From NCBI RefSeq assembly GCF_002007115.1, contig NZ_MVAD01000002.1, positions 806,001-870,000 on the forward strand: DNA of 64,000 bases, written 5' to 3'. This document shows positions 10,849 through 19,004 of this stretch, piece by piece (the stretch's first letter is position 1; every line of letters starts with the position of its first letter). The notes below the pieces were generated by a model. It saw only the letters and a program-made list of their open reading frames with translations. It ran no database searches and was not told where the DNA came from. The stretch comes from Massilia sp. KIM. GTDB lineage: Bacteria; Pseudomonadota; Gammaproteobacteria; Burkholderiales; Burkholderiaceae_D. A program made the translations under genes and the position numbers.

Positions 10849-12693
10849 ATGAGCACTGTTGAAGTGAAGGTTCCCAACATCGGCGACTTCAAGGACGTCG
10901 AAGTCATCGAGGTGATGGTCAAGGCGGGCGACACGATCAAGGTCGACCAGTCCCTGATCACCGTCGAATCGGACAAGGCCAGCATGGAGATCCCGTCGAC
11001 CCATGCCGGCGTGGTCAAGGAAGTCAAGGTCAAGGTCGGCGACAAGGTTAACGAAGGTTCGCTGCTGCTGGACCTGGACGAAGCCGGCGCTGGTCCAGCG
11101 CCTGCCGCACCGGCGGCCGAGTCCAAGCCGGCCGCGCAGATCGGCGCCCAGGCCGTGGCCCCGACCGCGGCAACTGCGCCGACCGATTCCTACGCCCCGG
11201 CCCATCCGGCGCCGGCTGCCGCCCCGTCCGCCGTCCCGGCGCCTGGCGCGGCCAGCTACAGCGGCCAGGTCGACATCGAGTGCGAGATGATGGTGCTGGG
11301 CGCGGGCCCGGGCGGCTACTCGGCCGCCTTCCGCGCCGCCGACCTCGGCATGAACACGGTCCTGGTCGAGAAGTACGCGACCCTGGGCGGCGTCTGCCTG
11401 AACGTGGGCTGCATCCCGTCCAAGGCGCTGCTGCACGTGGCCCACATCATGGACGAGACGGCGCACATGGCCGACCTCGGCGTCAGCTTCGCCAAGCCGC
11501 AGGTCGACATCGACAAGCTGCGCGCCTACAAGGATGGCGTGATCAAGAAGATGACCGGCGGCCTGAATTTCATGGCCAAGGCGCGCAAGGTGAACGTGGT
11601 GCAGGGCGTGGGCCAGTTCCTGAGCCCCAACCACATCGAAGTCACCGGCCCGGACGGCGCCAAGAAGGTCGTCAAGTTCGCCAAGGCCATCATCGCCGCC
11701 GGTTCCTCGGTGGTGAAGCTGCCCTTCGTGCCGGAAGACCCGCGCATCGTCGACTCGACCGGCGCGCTGGAGCTACGCCAGGTGCCCAAGCGCATGCTGG
11801 TCATCGGCGGCGGCATCATCGGCTTGGAAATGGCGACCGTGTACTCGACCCTGGGTGCGCGCATCGACGTGGTCGAGATGATGGACGGCCTGATGCAGGG
11901 CGCGGACCGCGAGGCCGTCAAGGTCTGGCAGAAGTACAACGCGCACCGCTTCGACAACATCATGTTGAAGACCAAGACGGTGGGCGTGGAAGCGCTGCCT
12001 GAAGGGATCAAGGTCAGCTTCGAGTCGGCCGAAGCCGGCGTCGCCGCGCCCGAGGCCCAGCTCTACGACCTGGTGCTGGTGGCCGTGGGCCGCAGCCCGA
12101 ACGGCAAGAAGATCGCCGCCGACAAGGCCGGCGTGGCGGTGACCGACCGTGGCTTCATCCCGGTCGACAGCCAGATGCGCACCAACGTGCCGCACATCTT
12201 CGCCATCGGCGACCTGGTGGGCCAGCCGATGCTGGCGCACAAGGCGGTGCACGAGGCCCACGTGGCGGCCGAAGCCGCGCACGGCGAGAAGGCCCACTTC
12301 GACGCCAAGGTGATTCCCTCGGTGGCCTATACCGATCCGGAAGTGGCGTGGGTCGGCCTCACCGAGGACGAGGCCAAGCAGAAGGGCATCAAGGTCGAGA
12401 AGGGCCACTTCCCGTGGAACGCCAGCGGCCGCGCCGTGGCCAACGGCCGCGACGAGGGCTTCACCAAGCTGCTGTTCGACGCGGAAACCCACCGCATCGT
12501 CGGCGGCACCATCGTGGGCACCAATGCCGGCGACATGATCGGCGAGATCGCCCTGGCGATCGAGATGGGGGCGGATGGGATCGATATCGGCAAGACCATC
12601 CACCCGCACCCGACCCTGGGTGAGTCGATCGGGATGGCGGCGGAGGCCTACGAAGGCGTCTGCACCGACCTGCCGCCGCCGCGCAAGCGTTGA
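10849..12693 (+). CDS. lpdA: Dihydrolipoyl dehydrogenase (E3) with N-terminal lipoyl domain
   Basis: E3 reoxidises the lipoyl groups of AceF using FAD and NAD. Residues about 3-75 form a lipoyl domain with [10 protein letters not shown], followed by an Ala-Pro linker and, from about 145, a flavoprotein disulfide reductase: FAD-binding [11 protein letters not shown], redox-active CLNVGC (Cys 183 and 188), NAD-binding [13 protein letters not shown] and the C-terminal HPHPTLGES with the catalytic His-Glu pair. At 614 residues it is longer than plain E3 because of the extra lipoyl domain, an arrangement known from several betaproteobacteria. The operon ends with a strong terminator 23 bp after the stop. 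Confidence 0.98.
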   Translation: MSTVEVKVPNIGDFKDVEVIEVMVKAGDTIKVDQSLITVESDKASMEIPSTHAGVVKEVKVKVGDKVNEGSLLLDLDEAGAGPAPAAPAAESKPAAQIGAQAVAPTAATAPTDSYAPAHPAPAAAPSAVPAPGAASYSGQVDIECEMMVLGAGPGGYSAAFRAADLGMNTVLVEKYATLGGVCLNVGCIPSKALLHVAHIMDETAHMADLGVSFAKPQVDIDKLRAYKDGVIKKMTGGLNFMAKARKVNVVQGVGQFLSPNHIEVTGPDGAKKVVKFAKAIIAAGSSVVKLPFVPEDPRIVDSTGALELRQVPKRMLVIGGGIIGLEMATVYSTLGARIDVVEMMDGLMQGADREAVKVWQKYNAHRFDNIMLKTKTVGVEALPEGIKVSFESAEAGVAAPEAQLYDLVLVAVGRSPNGKKIAADKAGVAVTDRGFIPVDSQMRTNVPHIFAIGDLVGQPMLAHKAVHEAHVAAEAAHGEKAHFDAKVIPSVAYTDPEVAWVGLTEDEAKQKGIKVEKGHFPWNASGRAVANGRDEGFTKLLFDAETHRIVGGTIVGTNAGDMIGEIALAIEMGADGIDIGKTIHPHPTLGESIGMAAEAYEGVCTDLPPPRKR

Positions 12694-12715
12694 TGGCTTA
12701 GCGGATTGGAACGGA

Positions 12716-12744
12716 ACGGGACCCTGTCGGGTCCCGTTTTTTTT
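12716..12744 (+). terminator. Rho-independent terminator of the pyruvate dehydrogenase operon
   Basis: Perfect 9-bp stem ACGGGACCC / GGGTCCCGT with TGTC loop followed by seven further T residues. Confidence 0.95.
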
Positions 12745-12756
12745 GTTGGTGGCTGC

Positions 12757-12957
12757 GCGTCGAACTTGGATCCCGGCCTCCGCCGGGAGTCATTTCCGGC
12801 AGTGCCGGAAATGACGTTCCGCTGTACGTGGCCGGAAGAGTGACGTTTGCTGTATGCGCGGGGGCTAAATCGTACGTCGGTCAGCAGCAGGAATCTCAAA
12901 CCCTGAACAACTGCGCACCTCATCAACGTCATCCCGGCGCAGGCCGGGATCCAAGTT
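12757..12957. repeat. Composite REP block, outward-facing arrangement
   Basis: Starts with AACTTGGATCCCGGC running to CGGGAGTCAT, then a short extra palindrome TTCCGGCAGTGCCGGAA followed by ATGACG, and after about 110 bp a second half CGTCATCCCGGC to CCGGGATCCAAGTTT. Here AACTTGG lies on the outside and GTCAT inside, the reverse of most copies in the window. Confidence 0.85.
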
Positions 12958-13133
12958 TGCCAGCAGGCCCGCTACCCCAACCCCAACCACCCACCACAAT
13001 ATTTTTCGACCGGAAACACCTCGAAAAATATAGTCCGTAAAACACCCGTGCGCGCCTTGCCCAGGTCCCGACCTTGCTATCATGGCAGCGTGCGGCGTCC
13101 CGCCGCAGCCGTTTTTCTTGTCAGGAGGCTGGC

Positions 13134-13460
13134 ATGTTGATGAACGAGCATGGCAACGAGTACATCGGCACCGTATTCGTCTTGCCCGAATCCCGCAGTT
13201 TCGAGCTGAAGACCACGTGGCATGGCGCGCCGCACACGGTAACCGGCACCATTTCCCAGCAATTGGCAGCCCGTTTCGACGACCACGCGCCGGATGCGCT
13301 CGACCCGCGCCGCCTGGCCCTGCGCCCGCGCCGCGTCGAGGTGATGACCCGCGAAATCCACGAGCGCCATCGCGCGCCGCGCAAGGTCTACTGCCTGACC
13401 CGCGTGTTCGACACCGAAGACCTGGGCACGCCGGAATCCATCCCCGCAGCCGCGATCTGA
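13134..13460 (+). CDS. Hypothetical protein, 108 aa
   Basis: AGGAGG sits 5 bp before the ATG (MLMNEHGNEYIGTVFVLP), the best ribosome site in the region, so the gene is likely real. The protein is soluble, rich in Arg and His in its middle (DPRRLALRPRRVEVMTREI), with a single Cys in KVYCLTRVF. No domain recognised. It stands alone between the pyruvate dehydrogenase operon and a convergent small operon, sharing a hairpin region with the latter. Confidence 0.75.
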   Translation: MLMNEHGNEYIGTVFVLPESRSFELKTTWHGAPHTVTGTISQQLAARFDDHAPDALDPRRLALRPRRVEVMTREIHERHRAPRKVYCLTRVFDTEDLGTPESIPAAAI

Positions 13461-13478
13461 ACCAGGGCAGGGGAGCCC

Positions 13479-13513
13479 AAAAAAAACGCCGCCCGGCTTG
13501 CACCGGACGGCGT
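13479..13513 (-). terminator. Rho-independent terminator shared by converging small genes
   Basis: Stem from ACGCCGCCCGG and CCGGACGGCGT with a bulged A and a short loop. On the minus strand the stem is followed by eight T residues (A tract at 13479-13486), so it mainly stops the 61-codon gene, though the hairpin may also serve the plus-strand gene. Confidence 0.85.
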
Positions 13514-13532
13514 GGTTGGTCGGGTATTGCTC

Positions 13533-13718
13533 TCAGCCGAAGCTGACGAAGCGTTGGGGAATGTCGATCGTACCAGCCTGCGCCGCGGCGGCGTAGGCGC
13601 GCATTTCGGCGACGACAGCTTCGAGCTGTTCGTTGCCCGGATTTTCCAGGAAACCTTTCATTCGTTCCTGCAGCGCGGCCTGCTGGTCGCGCCATTCGTA
13701 ACGGGAAGACTTGCTCAT
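13533..13718 (-). CDS. Small hypothetical protein, 61 aa
   Basis: A strong ribosome site, GCGAGGAGGAAGC, precedes the ATG. The product starts MSKSSRYEWRDQQAALQERM and is helical and charged, with an Ala-rich stretch (MRAYAAAAQAG); no membrane segment or known motif. Its ATG overlaps the stop codon of a 15-codon upstream reading frame (ATGA), suggesting coupled translation, and a strong terminator follows. Function unknown. Confidence 0.8.
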   Translation of the reverse strand: MSKSSRYEWRDQQAALQERMKGFLENPGNEQLEAVVAEMRAYAAAAQAGTIDIPQRFVSFG

Positions 13719-13762
13719 GCTTCCTCCTCGCGGCGAACCGCTGTTTTTTTAATAATGTCCAT
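13715..13762 (-). CDS. Putative 15-aa leader peptide coupled to the 61-aa gene
   Basis: AGGAGG lies 5 bp before ATG, giving MDIIKKTAVRREEEA; the TGA overlaps the ATG of the following gene. The last codons (GAG GAG GAA GCA) themselves form the ribosome site of that gene. This is either a genuine microprotein/leader controlling the downstream gene by coupling, or chance; the two well-placed ribosome sites in tandem favour the former. Confidence 0.5.
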   Translation of the reverse strand: MDIIKKTAVRREEEA

Positions 13763-13841
13763 GACATCCTCCTGTAAAGGCCTTCAGGTTGCCATAAACG
13801 GCAGAGGTGAATCGGTGCGATGACGCACAGAGTCCTCCGTC

Positions 13842-14510
13842 TCAAGCCTGCTTCAGGATGGCGCGGTAGAACAGCTCCATGCGCGCGGCCAGCAGGCGAC
13901 GCGCCTCCTCGCCACCCGGCTGGCTTTCGGGGAACAAATAGCGGGACACCGGGTCGCCGTGGATGGTGGCGATCAGGTGGCCCGGCAACTGGTCCAGCGC
14001 CAGGTCGTCCTTGAGCTGAGCGCGGATATCGGGCCGCTCGAAATAGCGCGCCAGCATCGCGCGCGTCAGGCGCGGCCCCGCTTCATAAAAGGCCTCGGCC
14101 AGTTCCGGGTTGCTGCCCGACTCGGCCATCACCACGCGCATCATCGAGATCGAATCCGGCGAGCTCAGCATCGTGTCGAAGGCGCGCGCGAAGCCGTCGA
14201 GCACCTCGCGCAGAGGACGGGTGTCGGCTTCCAGGCTGCCGTCGGGGAAGAAGCGCTCGCGGCGCAGGGCGATCGCGGCCTTGAGCAGGCCGGCCTTGCC
14301 GCCGAACTTCACGTAGATGGTACGCACCGCCACCCGCGCCTCGCGGGCGATCATCTCCAGGCTCACCTTGGTATAGCCCTGCTTGATGAACAGGCAAGCT
14401 GCGACCTGGACCAGCTCATGGGTGCGCGCCTCGACTTCGGAGGCCTTGGGCCGCCCGGACGATTTGCCGGCGACGGGAGGAGGGACGGGGGTGGGACATG
14501 CTGTGCTCAT
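13842..14510 (-). CDS. TetR-family repressor of the adjacent efflux operon
   Basis: A 222-residue protein with an N-terminal helix-turn-helix (about 28-75: ARTHELVQVAACLFIKQGYT, then SLEMIAREARVAVRTIYVKFGGKAGLLKAAI) and a helical ligand-binding C-terminal domain. It is transcribed divergently from an emrA-like gene with 121 bp between them, the usual layout for a repressor of a drug efflux pump. Two near-identical operator-like dyads lie in the gap. The inducing ligand cannot be read from sequence. Confidence 0.92.
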   Translation of the reverse strand: MSTACPTPVPPPVAGKSSGRPKASEVEARTHELVQVAACLFIKQGYTKVSLEMIAREARVAVRTIYVKFGGKAGLLKAAIALRRERFFPDGSLEADTRPLREVLDGFARAFDTMLSSPDSISMMRVVMAESGSNPELAEAFYEAGPRLTRAMLARYFERPDIRAQLKDDLALDQLPGHLIATIHGDPVSRYLFPESQPGGEEARRLLAARMELFYRAILKQA

Positions 14511-14532
14511 AAAAGGACTTTAACGCGAACAA

Positions 14533-14556
14533 AAATGAAATGCAACCGTTTCATTT
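14533..14556. promoter_or_regulatory. Operator-like dyad 1 between the tetR-type gene and the efflux operon
   Basis: Perfect inverted arms AAATGAAA / TTTCATTT spaced by 8 bp (TGCAACCG), just upstream of the predicted -35 of the efflux operon. A second copy of the same 24-bp pattern, in opposite orientation, lies downstream of the -10, at 14583-14606. Confidence 0.75.
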
Positions 14557-14557
14557 C

Positions 14558-14586
14558 TTGACTTTGCCGAAAAGCAGGAGAATAAT
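14558..14586 (+). promoter_or_regulatory. Predicted sigma-70 promoter of the efflux operon
   Basis: TTGACT, 17-bp spacer, AATAAT. The second operator-like site begins inside the -10, so a bound repressor would block polymerase. Confidence 0.75.
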
Positions 14587-14606
14587 GCAACGCATCCATT
14601 TCATTA
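14583..14606. promoter_or_regulatory. Operator-like dyad 2, overlapping the -10
   Basis: Read on the minus strand it begins TAATGAAATG and ends CGTTGCATTA, matching 19 of 24 positions with dyad 1 read on the plus strand. Both are of the size bound by TetR-family dimers. Confidence 0.7.
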
Positions 14607-14631
14607 TTTGCCCTTTCCTCTGGAGTTCTTC

Positions 14632-15771
14632 ATGGCAGAAGCGTTCAACCCGGCCGAGCACAAGCCCGGCGCAGCCCCGACCCAGGCCGCCGCCCCCGCC
14701 AAGGCGCCGCCCAACAAGCGTGTCCTGACGGTGGTCGCGCTGATCGCCCTGGTGGCGCTCGGCGCGGGCGGCCGCATGTGGTACCGCAGCCAGCATTACG
14801 TGGAAACCGAGAACGCCTACGTCACCGGCCGCGTGCACCCGGTGTCCTCGCGCGTGGCGGGCGTGGTCACGCGGGTGCTGGTGGACGACAACCAGGTCGT
14901 CAAGGCGGGCGAGGTGATCGCCGAGCTGGACCCGGCCGACCACGCGGTGCGGGTCGAGCAGATCGAGGCCCAGATCGCCAGCGTGCAGCAGCAGATCGCG
15001 CAGTCCGACGCCCAGCTGGCCCAGGTGCGCGCCCAGGCCGGCGCGGCCGGCGCCCAGGTGCGGCAGGCCGAAGCCCAGCTGGTGCGCGCGCGCCAGGACG
15101 CCGAGCGTTTCGGCCAGCTGTACAACGAGACCATGAAGGCGGTGTCGAAGGCCGAGGTGGACGCCTCGGCCGCGGCGCGCGCCGGTGCCGCGGCCGACGT
15201 GGCCGCGCGCCGCGACAGCGCAGCCGCCGCCCAGGCGCAGGTAGCCGCGGCCGGCGCCGCGCGCGACGTCCTCAAGGCCCAGGTCAAGGTGCTGGAAGCC
15301 CAGCTCAAGGACGCGCAACAGCAGCTCGCCTACAACCGCATCGTGGCCCCGGTCGCGGGACGCGTCGGCCGGCGCAGCGTCGAAGTCGGCGCGCGCGTGC
15401 AGCCGGGCCAGCAACTGCTGGCGGTGGTCGAGGACAATGTCTGGGTGGTCGCCAACTTCAAGGAAACCCAGCTCGCCGGCCTGGAGCCGGGCCAGCGGGT
15501 GCACCTGGAAGTCGACGCGCTGCCGGGCAAGGAACTGGTCGGGCGCGTGCACAGCTTCTCGCCGGCCTCGGGCAACCAGTTCGCGCTGCTGCCGGCCGAT
15601 AACGCCACCGGCAACTTCACCAAGATCGTCCAGCGCGTGCCGGTCAAGATCACCCTCGATCCGGCCGACATGAAGAAATACGCCGGCCGCCTGGTGCCCG
15701 GCATGTCGGTGGTGGCCGAGGTCGAACTGGGCCAGGCCGTCAAGCACACCCAGACCGCCGCGGCGCACTGA
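14632..15771 (+). CDS. EmrA-like periplasmic adaptor (HlyD family) of an MFS tripartite pump
   Basis: The adaptor links an inner-membrane MFS exporter to an outer-membrane channel. The 379-residue protein has one N-terminal membrane segment (about 26-44), an HlyD/biotinyl-lipoyl half (ENAYVTGRVHPVSSRVAGVV), a long Ala/Gln-rich coiled coil (about 105-225), the second lipoyl half and a beta-barrel domain (YNRIVAPVAGRVGRRSVEVG). The ATG with GGAG 7 bp upstream is used. The MFS gene follows after 9 bp. Substrates are probably hydrophobic drugs or bile-salt-like compounds, by analogy. Confidence 0.93.
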   Translation: MAEAFNPAEHKPGAAPTQAAAPAKAPPNKRVLTVVALIALVALGAGGRMWYRSQHYVETENAYVTGRVHPVSSRVAGVVTRVLVDDNQVVKAGEVIAELDPADHAVRVEQIEAQIASVQQQIAQSDAQLAQVRAQAGAAGAQVRQAEAQLVRARQDAERFGQLYNETMKAVSKAEVDASAAARAGAAADVAARRDSAAAAQAQVAAAGAARDVLKAQVKVLEAQLKDAQQQLAYNRIVAPVAGRVGRRSVEVGARVQPGQQLLAVVEDNVWVVANFKETQLAGLEPGQRVHLEVDALPGKELVGRVHSFSPASGNQFALLPADNATGNFTKIVQRVPVKITLDPADMKKYAGRLVPGMSVVAEVELGQAVKHTQTAAAH

Positions 15772-15780
15772 GGACCGGCC

Positions 15781-17382
15781 ATGACTTCCCTCGCCAAGCC
15801 GGCCGCGCTCGGCGCGCCCGGCGCGCCGCCGCTCGGCGCCAAGGTCGACGCCCGCACCTGGATCGCGGTCGCCGCCGGCATGTTGGGCGCCTTCATGGCG
15901 GTGCTCGACATCCAGATCACCAACTCCTCGCTGCGCGACATCCTCGGCACGCTCTCGGCCACGCAGGAAGAGGGCTCGTGGATCTCCACCGCCTACCTGT
16001 GCGCCGAGATCGTGGTCATTCCGATGACGGCCCTGTTCACCCGCGCCTTCGGGGCGCGCTGGTACATGGTCGGCACCACGGCCCTGTTCCTGGTGTTCTC
16101 GACCCTGTGCGGCGCCGCGTGGAACCTGGAGAGCATGATCGTGTTTCGCATGCTGCAGGGCTTCACCGGCGGCGCCCTGATCCCGATGGCGATGACCCTG
16201 GTGATGACGCGCCTGCCCCCCGACAAGCGCGCGGTCGGCATGGCCGTGTTCGGCCTGACCGCGACCCTGGCGCCGGCCATGGGGCCGACGCTGGGCGGCT
16301 ATTTGTCCGAGCTGTACGGCTGGCCCTCGATCTTCTACATCAACTGGATCCCGGGCGTGCTCCTGATCGCCGGCATGCTGTGGGGCCTGGACCCGGAAAA
16401 ACCGAAGCTCAAGACCCTGGTGAACGCCGACTGGCTCGGCATCGCGCTGATGGCCATGGGCCTGGCCTGCCTCACCATTTTCCTGGAAGAGGGCAATTCC
16501 AAGGACTGGTTCGAGTCCTCCTTCATCGTCACCTTCGCGGCGCTGTCGCTGGTGGGCATCCTGGGCTGGGTGGCGCTGAGCTTTTCGCGCCCCGATCCTT
16601 TCGTCGACCTGCGCCTCTACGGCCAGCGTAACTTCCTGGTCGCGACCACGCTGTCGGCGGTGATCGGCATGGGCCTGTACGGCTCGTCCTTCCTGCTGCC
16701 GCTCTACCTCGGCCAGATCGCCGGCTACACGCCGATGCAGATCGGCGAAGTGATCGCCTGGGTCGGCTTGCCCCAGCTGTTCGTGATGCCCTTCGCGGCG
16801 GCGCTGTCCTCGAAGGTGGACAACCGCATCCTGTGCTCCTTCGGCCTGCTCATGTTCGGCGTCTCCTGCCTGATGAACGCCAGCATGGACGCCACCACCG
16901 GCTACGACCAGCTGATGCTGACCCAGGTGGTGCGCGCCATCGGCCAGCCCTTCGTGATGCTGACCCTGTCGAACTTCGCGATGTCGGGCCTGCCGCCGCG
17001 CGACATGGCCTCGGCCTCGAGCCTGTTCAACATGACCCGCAACCTGGGCGGCTCGATCGGCATCGCGCTGCTGGCGACCTCGCTCACCAAGCGCGAGCAC
17101 TTCCATTCGGCGCGCCTGGGCGAGTCGGTCTCGACCTACGCGCTGCCGACCCAGGAGCGTCTCGAGCAGCTCACCCAGGGCATGATCGCGCGCGGCATGG
17201 ACCCGGCCACCGCCGCCGACCAGGCGCTGGCGGTCATCGACCGCATCGTGCGGCGCGAGTCCTACGTGATGGCCTACAACGACGGCTTCCTGATCATCGG
17301 CCTGATCCTGATCGGCTGCATCGCCGCGATCTGGCTGGCCGACAAGGTCAAGTCGCCCGGCGGCGCCTCCGGCGCCCATTGA
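15781..17382 (+). CDS. EmrB/QacA-type DHA2 MFS drug exporter
   Basis: The 533-residue membrane protein has the 14-helix pattern of DHA2 proton/drug antiporters. The membrane motif LDIQITNSSLRDI near residue 42 corresponds to the DHA2 motif D1, and QGFTGGALIPMAMTLVMTRLP and GPTLGGYLSELYGW are the antiporter motif regions. It lies between the adaptor and the outer-membrane factor and is certainly the pump of the tripartite system. A C-terminal soluble stretch precedes the last membrane segment (YNDGFLIIGLILIGC). Confidence 0.94.
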   Translation: MTSLAKPAALGAPGAPPLGAKVDARTWIAVAAGMLGAFMAVLDIQITNSSLRDILGTLSATQEEGSWISTAYLCAEIVVIPMTALFTRAFGARWYMVGTTALFLVFSTLCGAAWNLESMIVFRMLQGFTGGALIPMAMTLVMTRLPPDKRAVGMAVFGLTATLAPAMGPTLGGYLSELYGWPSIFYINWIPGVLLIAGMLWGLDPEKPKLKTLVNADWLGIALMAMGLACLTIFLEEGNSKDWFESSFIVTFAALSLVGILGWVALSFSRPDPFVDLRLYGQRNFLVATTLSAVIGMGLYGSSFLLPLYLGQIAGYTPMQIGEVIAWVGLPQLFVMPFAAALSSKVDNRILCSFGLLMFGVSCLMNASMDATTGYDQLMLTQVVRAIGQPFVMLTLSNFAMSGLPPRDMASASSLFNMTRNLGGSIGIALLATSLTKREHFHSARLGESVSTYALPTQERLEQLTQGMIARGMDPATAADQALAVIDRIVRRESYVMAYNDGFLIIGLILIGCIAAIWLADKVKSPGGASGAH

Positions 17383-17399
17383 GAGAAAAGAGTAAAGAC

Positions 17400-18839
17400 A
17401 TGTTCAAGCGATTCGCACCTACCTTGATCGCCGCCGCCGGCTTCGCCCTGCTGGCCGGCTGCACCACCGTCGGCCCCGACTTCCAGGCGCCGGGCGCGCC
17501 GGGCGACACCGCCTTCCGCCATGCCGGCGAAAGCGACAGCGCGCGCCTGCCGGCCAGCTGGTGGACCGTGTTCGGCGACCCCGCCCTCGACAGCCTGGAG
17601 GCGCGCGCGCTGCGCGAGAACCCGGGCGTGCGCGCCGCCGCGCAGCGCCTGCTGCAGGCCCAGGCCCAGCTGGGCGTGGTGCGCGCCGGCCAGCTGCCCA
17701 ACGTCTCGGTCGGCGCCGGCGTGTCGAACGCGCGCACCTCGGCCGAGACCTCGCAGGGCCTGGCCCTGGGCGGGCGCTCGATCGAGGGCAACAACTTCAG
17801 CATCGGCGCCTCGCTGTCCTGGGAACTCGACCTGTGGGGCCGCGTGCGCCGCGTGGTCGAGGCGGCCGACGCCCAGGCCCTGGCCGCCCAGGACGACCGT
17901 GACGGCGTGATCCTGCTGCTCTCGAGCCAGGTGGCGTCCAGCTACTGGCAGCTGCGCGGACTGGACGCCGAACTGGCGATCCTGCGCGACGCGCTGGAAG
18001 CGCGCCGCGAAGCCCAGGAGCTGGTCGAGGCGCGCTTCAAGGGCGGGCTGTCGAACGAGCTGGACGTCTCTCGCGCGCGCATCGAGCGCGCCAACGCCGA
18101 GGCCGACCTGCACGAGGTGCAGCGCCAGCGCAACCTGGTCGAACACGCGCTGGCCACCCTGGTGGGCGCCTCGCCCAACGCGCCGCTGCTGGCCGACAGC
18201 GCGCAGGCCGCGCTGCCGGCGCCGCCGCGCATCCCGGTCGGCCTGCCGGCCAGCCTGGTGGGCCAGCGCCCCGACCTGGCCGCCAGCGTGGCCCAGCTCA
18301 AGGCCGCCAACGCCCAGATAGGCGTGGCCGAGGGCGCCTTCTATCCATCGCTCTCCCTGACCGGCAATTTCGGCTTCGCCTCCGAGCACCTGCGCGACCT
18401 GGCCAGTGGCGGCGCGCGCCAGTTCTCGGCGGGGCCGCTGGCGCTGTCGCTGCCGATCTTCGACGCGGGCCGCAACCGCGCCAACCTGGCGCTGTCCAAG
18501 GCGCGCTACGAGGAGGCGCTGGCCAACCACGAAACCCGCCTGCTGACGGCGCTGCGCGAAGTGACCGATGCGCTGTCGGACCTGGAGCAGCGCCAGAAGC
18601 AGGGCGAAGCGCAGGCCCAGTCGCAGCAGGCCGCCGACCGCGCGCTGCTGGTGGCCCAGGCGCGCTACGAGCGCGGCGTCTCGACCTACCTCGACGTCAC
18701 CGACGCCCAGCGCAGCGCCCTGGCCGCGAGCCGCGCCGCCGCCCAGATCCGGACCCAGCGCCTGCTGGGGACGGTGGCGCTGGCGCGCGCCATCGGCGGC
18801 GGCTGGGAGCAGGGACCGGCGCTGGCGACGGTGCGCTAG
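17400..18839 (+). CDS. Outer-membrane efflux lipoprotein (NodT/OprM-type)
   Basis: TolC-superfamily channel subunit of the pump. The 479-residue precursor has a lipoprotein signal peptide ending LLAGC (lipidated Cys 21), then two OEP repeats with the expected LSWELDLWGRVRR and LSLPIFDAGRNRANL segments and long helices (ARFKGGLSNELDVSRA, ARYERGVSTYLDVTDAQ). It starts 17 bp after the MFS gene. With the adaptor, pump and repressor it forms a complete MFS-driven tripartite efflux system. Confidence 0.95.
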   Translation: MFKRFAPTLIAAAGFALLAGCTTVGPDFQAPGAPGDTAFRHAGESDSARLPASWWTVFGDPALDSLEARALRENPGVRAAAQRLLQAQAQLGVVRAGQLPNVSVGAGVSNARTSAETSQGLALGGRSIEGNNFSIGASLSWELDLWGRVRRVVEAADAQALAAQDDRDGVILLLSSQVASSYWQLRGLDAELAILRDALEARREAQELVEARFKGGLSNELDVSRARIERANAEADLHEVQRQRNLVEHALATLVGASPNAPLLADSAQAALPAPPRIPVGLPASLVGQRPDLAASVAQLKAANAQIGVAEGAFYPSLSLTGNFGFASEHLRDLASGGARQFSAGPLALSLPIFDAGRNRANLALSKARYEEALANHETRLLTALREVTDALSDLEQRQKQGEAQAQSQQAADRALLVAQARYERGVSTYLDVTDAQRSALAASRAAAQIRTQRLLGTVALARAIGGGWEQGPALATVR

Positions 18840-18860
18840 GCGCCGGGGTTTCGGCCCCGC

Positions 18861-18900
18861 GTCGGCACAGCGTCGGCACAGCGTCGGCACAGCGTCGGCG
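18861..18900. repeat. Short tandem repeat, 11-bp unit GTCGGCACAGC
   Basis: Three full copies and a partial fourth (GTCGGCGCTGC) immediately downstream of the outer-membrane factor gene. Likely replication slippage. Confidence 0.85.
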
Positions 18901-19004
18901 CTGCCCCGGCGCTGCGCCGGCGGCGCATGCATATCCGATCATTTGCCTGCCTGCCGACGCTTGAGGATTACAATGCCCCGGTCGCCAACACAACCCAAGG
19001 GACC

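Larger units (their letters stand above)
12694..13133. other. Intergenic region after lpdA with terminator and REP elements
   Basis: Gene-free stretch of about 440 bp. It contains the lpdA terminator and a composite REP block; the 12960-13080 part is less GC-rich and presumably carries the promoter of the small gene at 13134 (a TATCATGG-like stretch lies at 13077). Frames through it lack ribosome sites and family matches. Confidence 0.7.

Noticed and set aside
14551..17379. 942-codon frame antisense to the efflux operon
   Set aside because: Same reasoning; runs through the promoter and both operator sites of the real genes.
16833..17399. Extension of the outer-membrane factor frame into the MFS gene
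   Set aside because: The lipoprotein signal peptide starts at 17400; upstream residues are an Arg/His-rich shadow.
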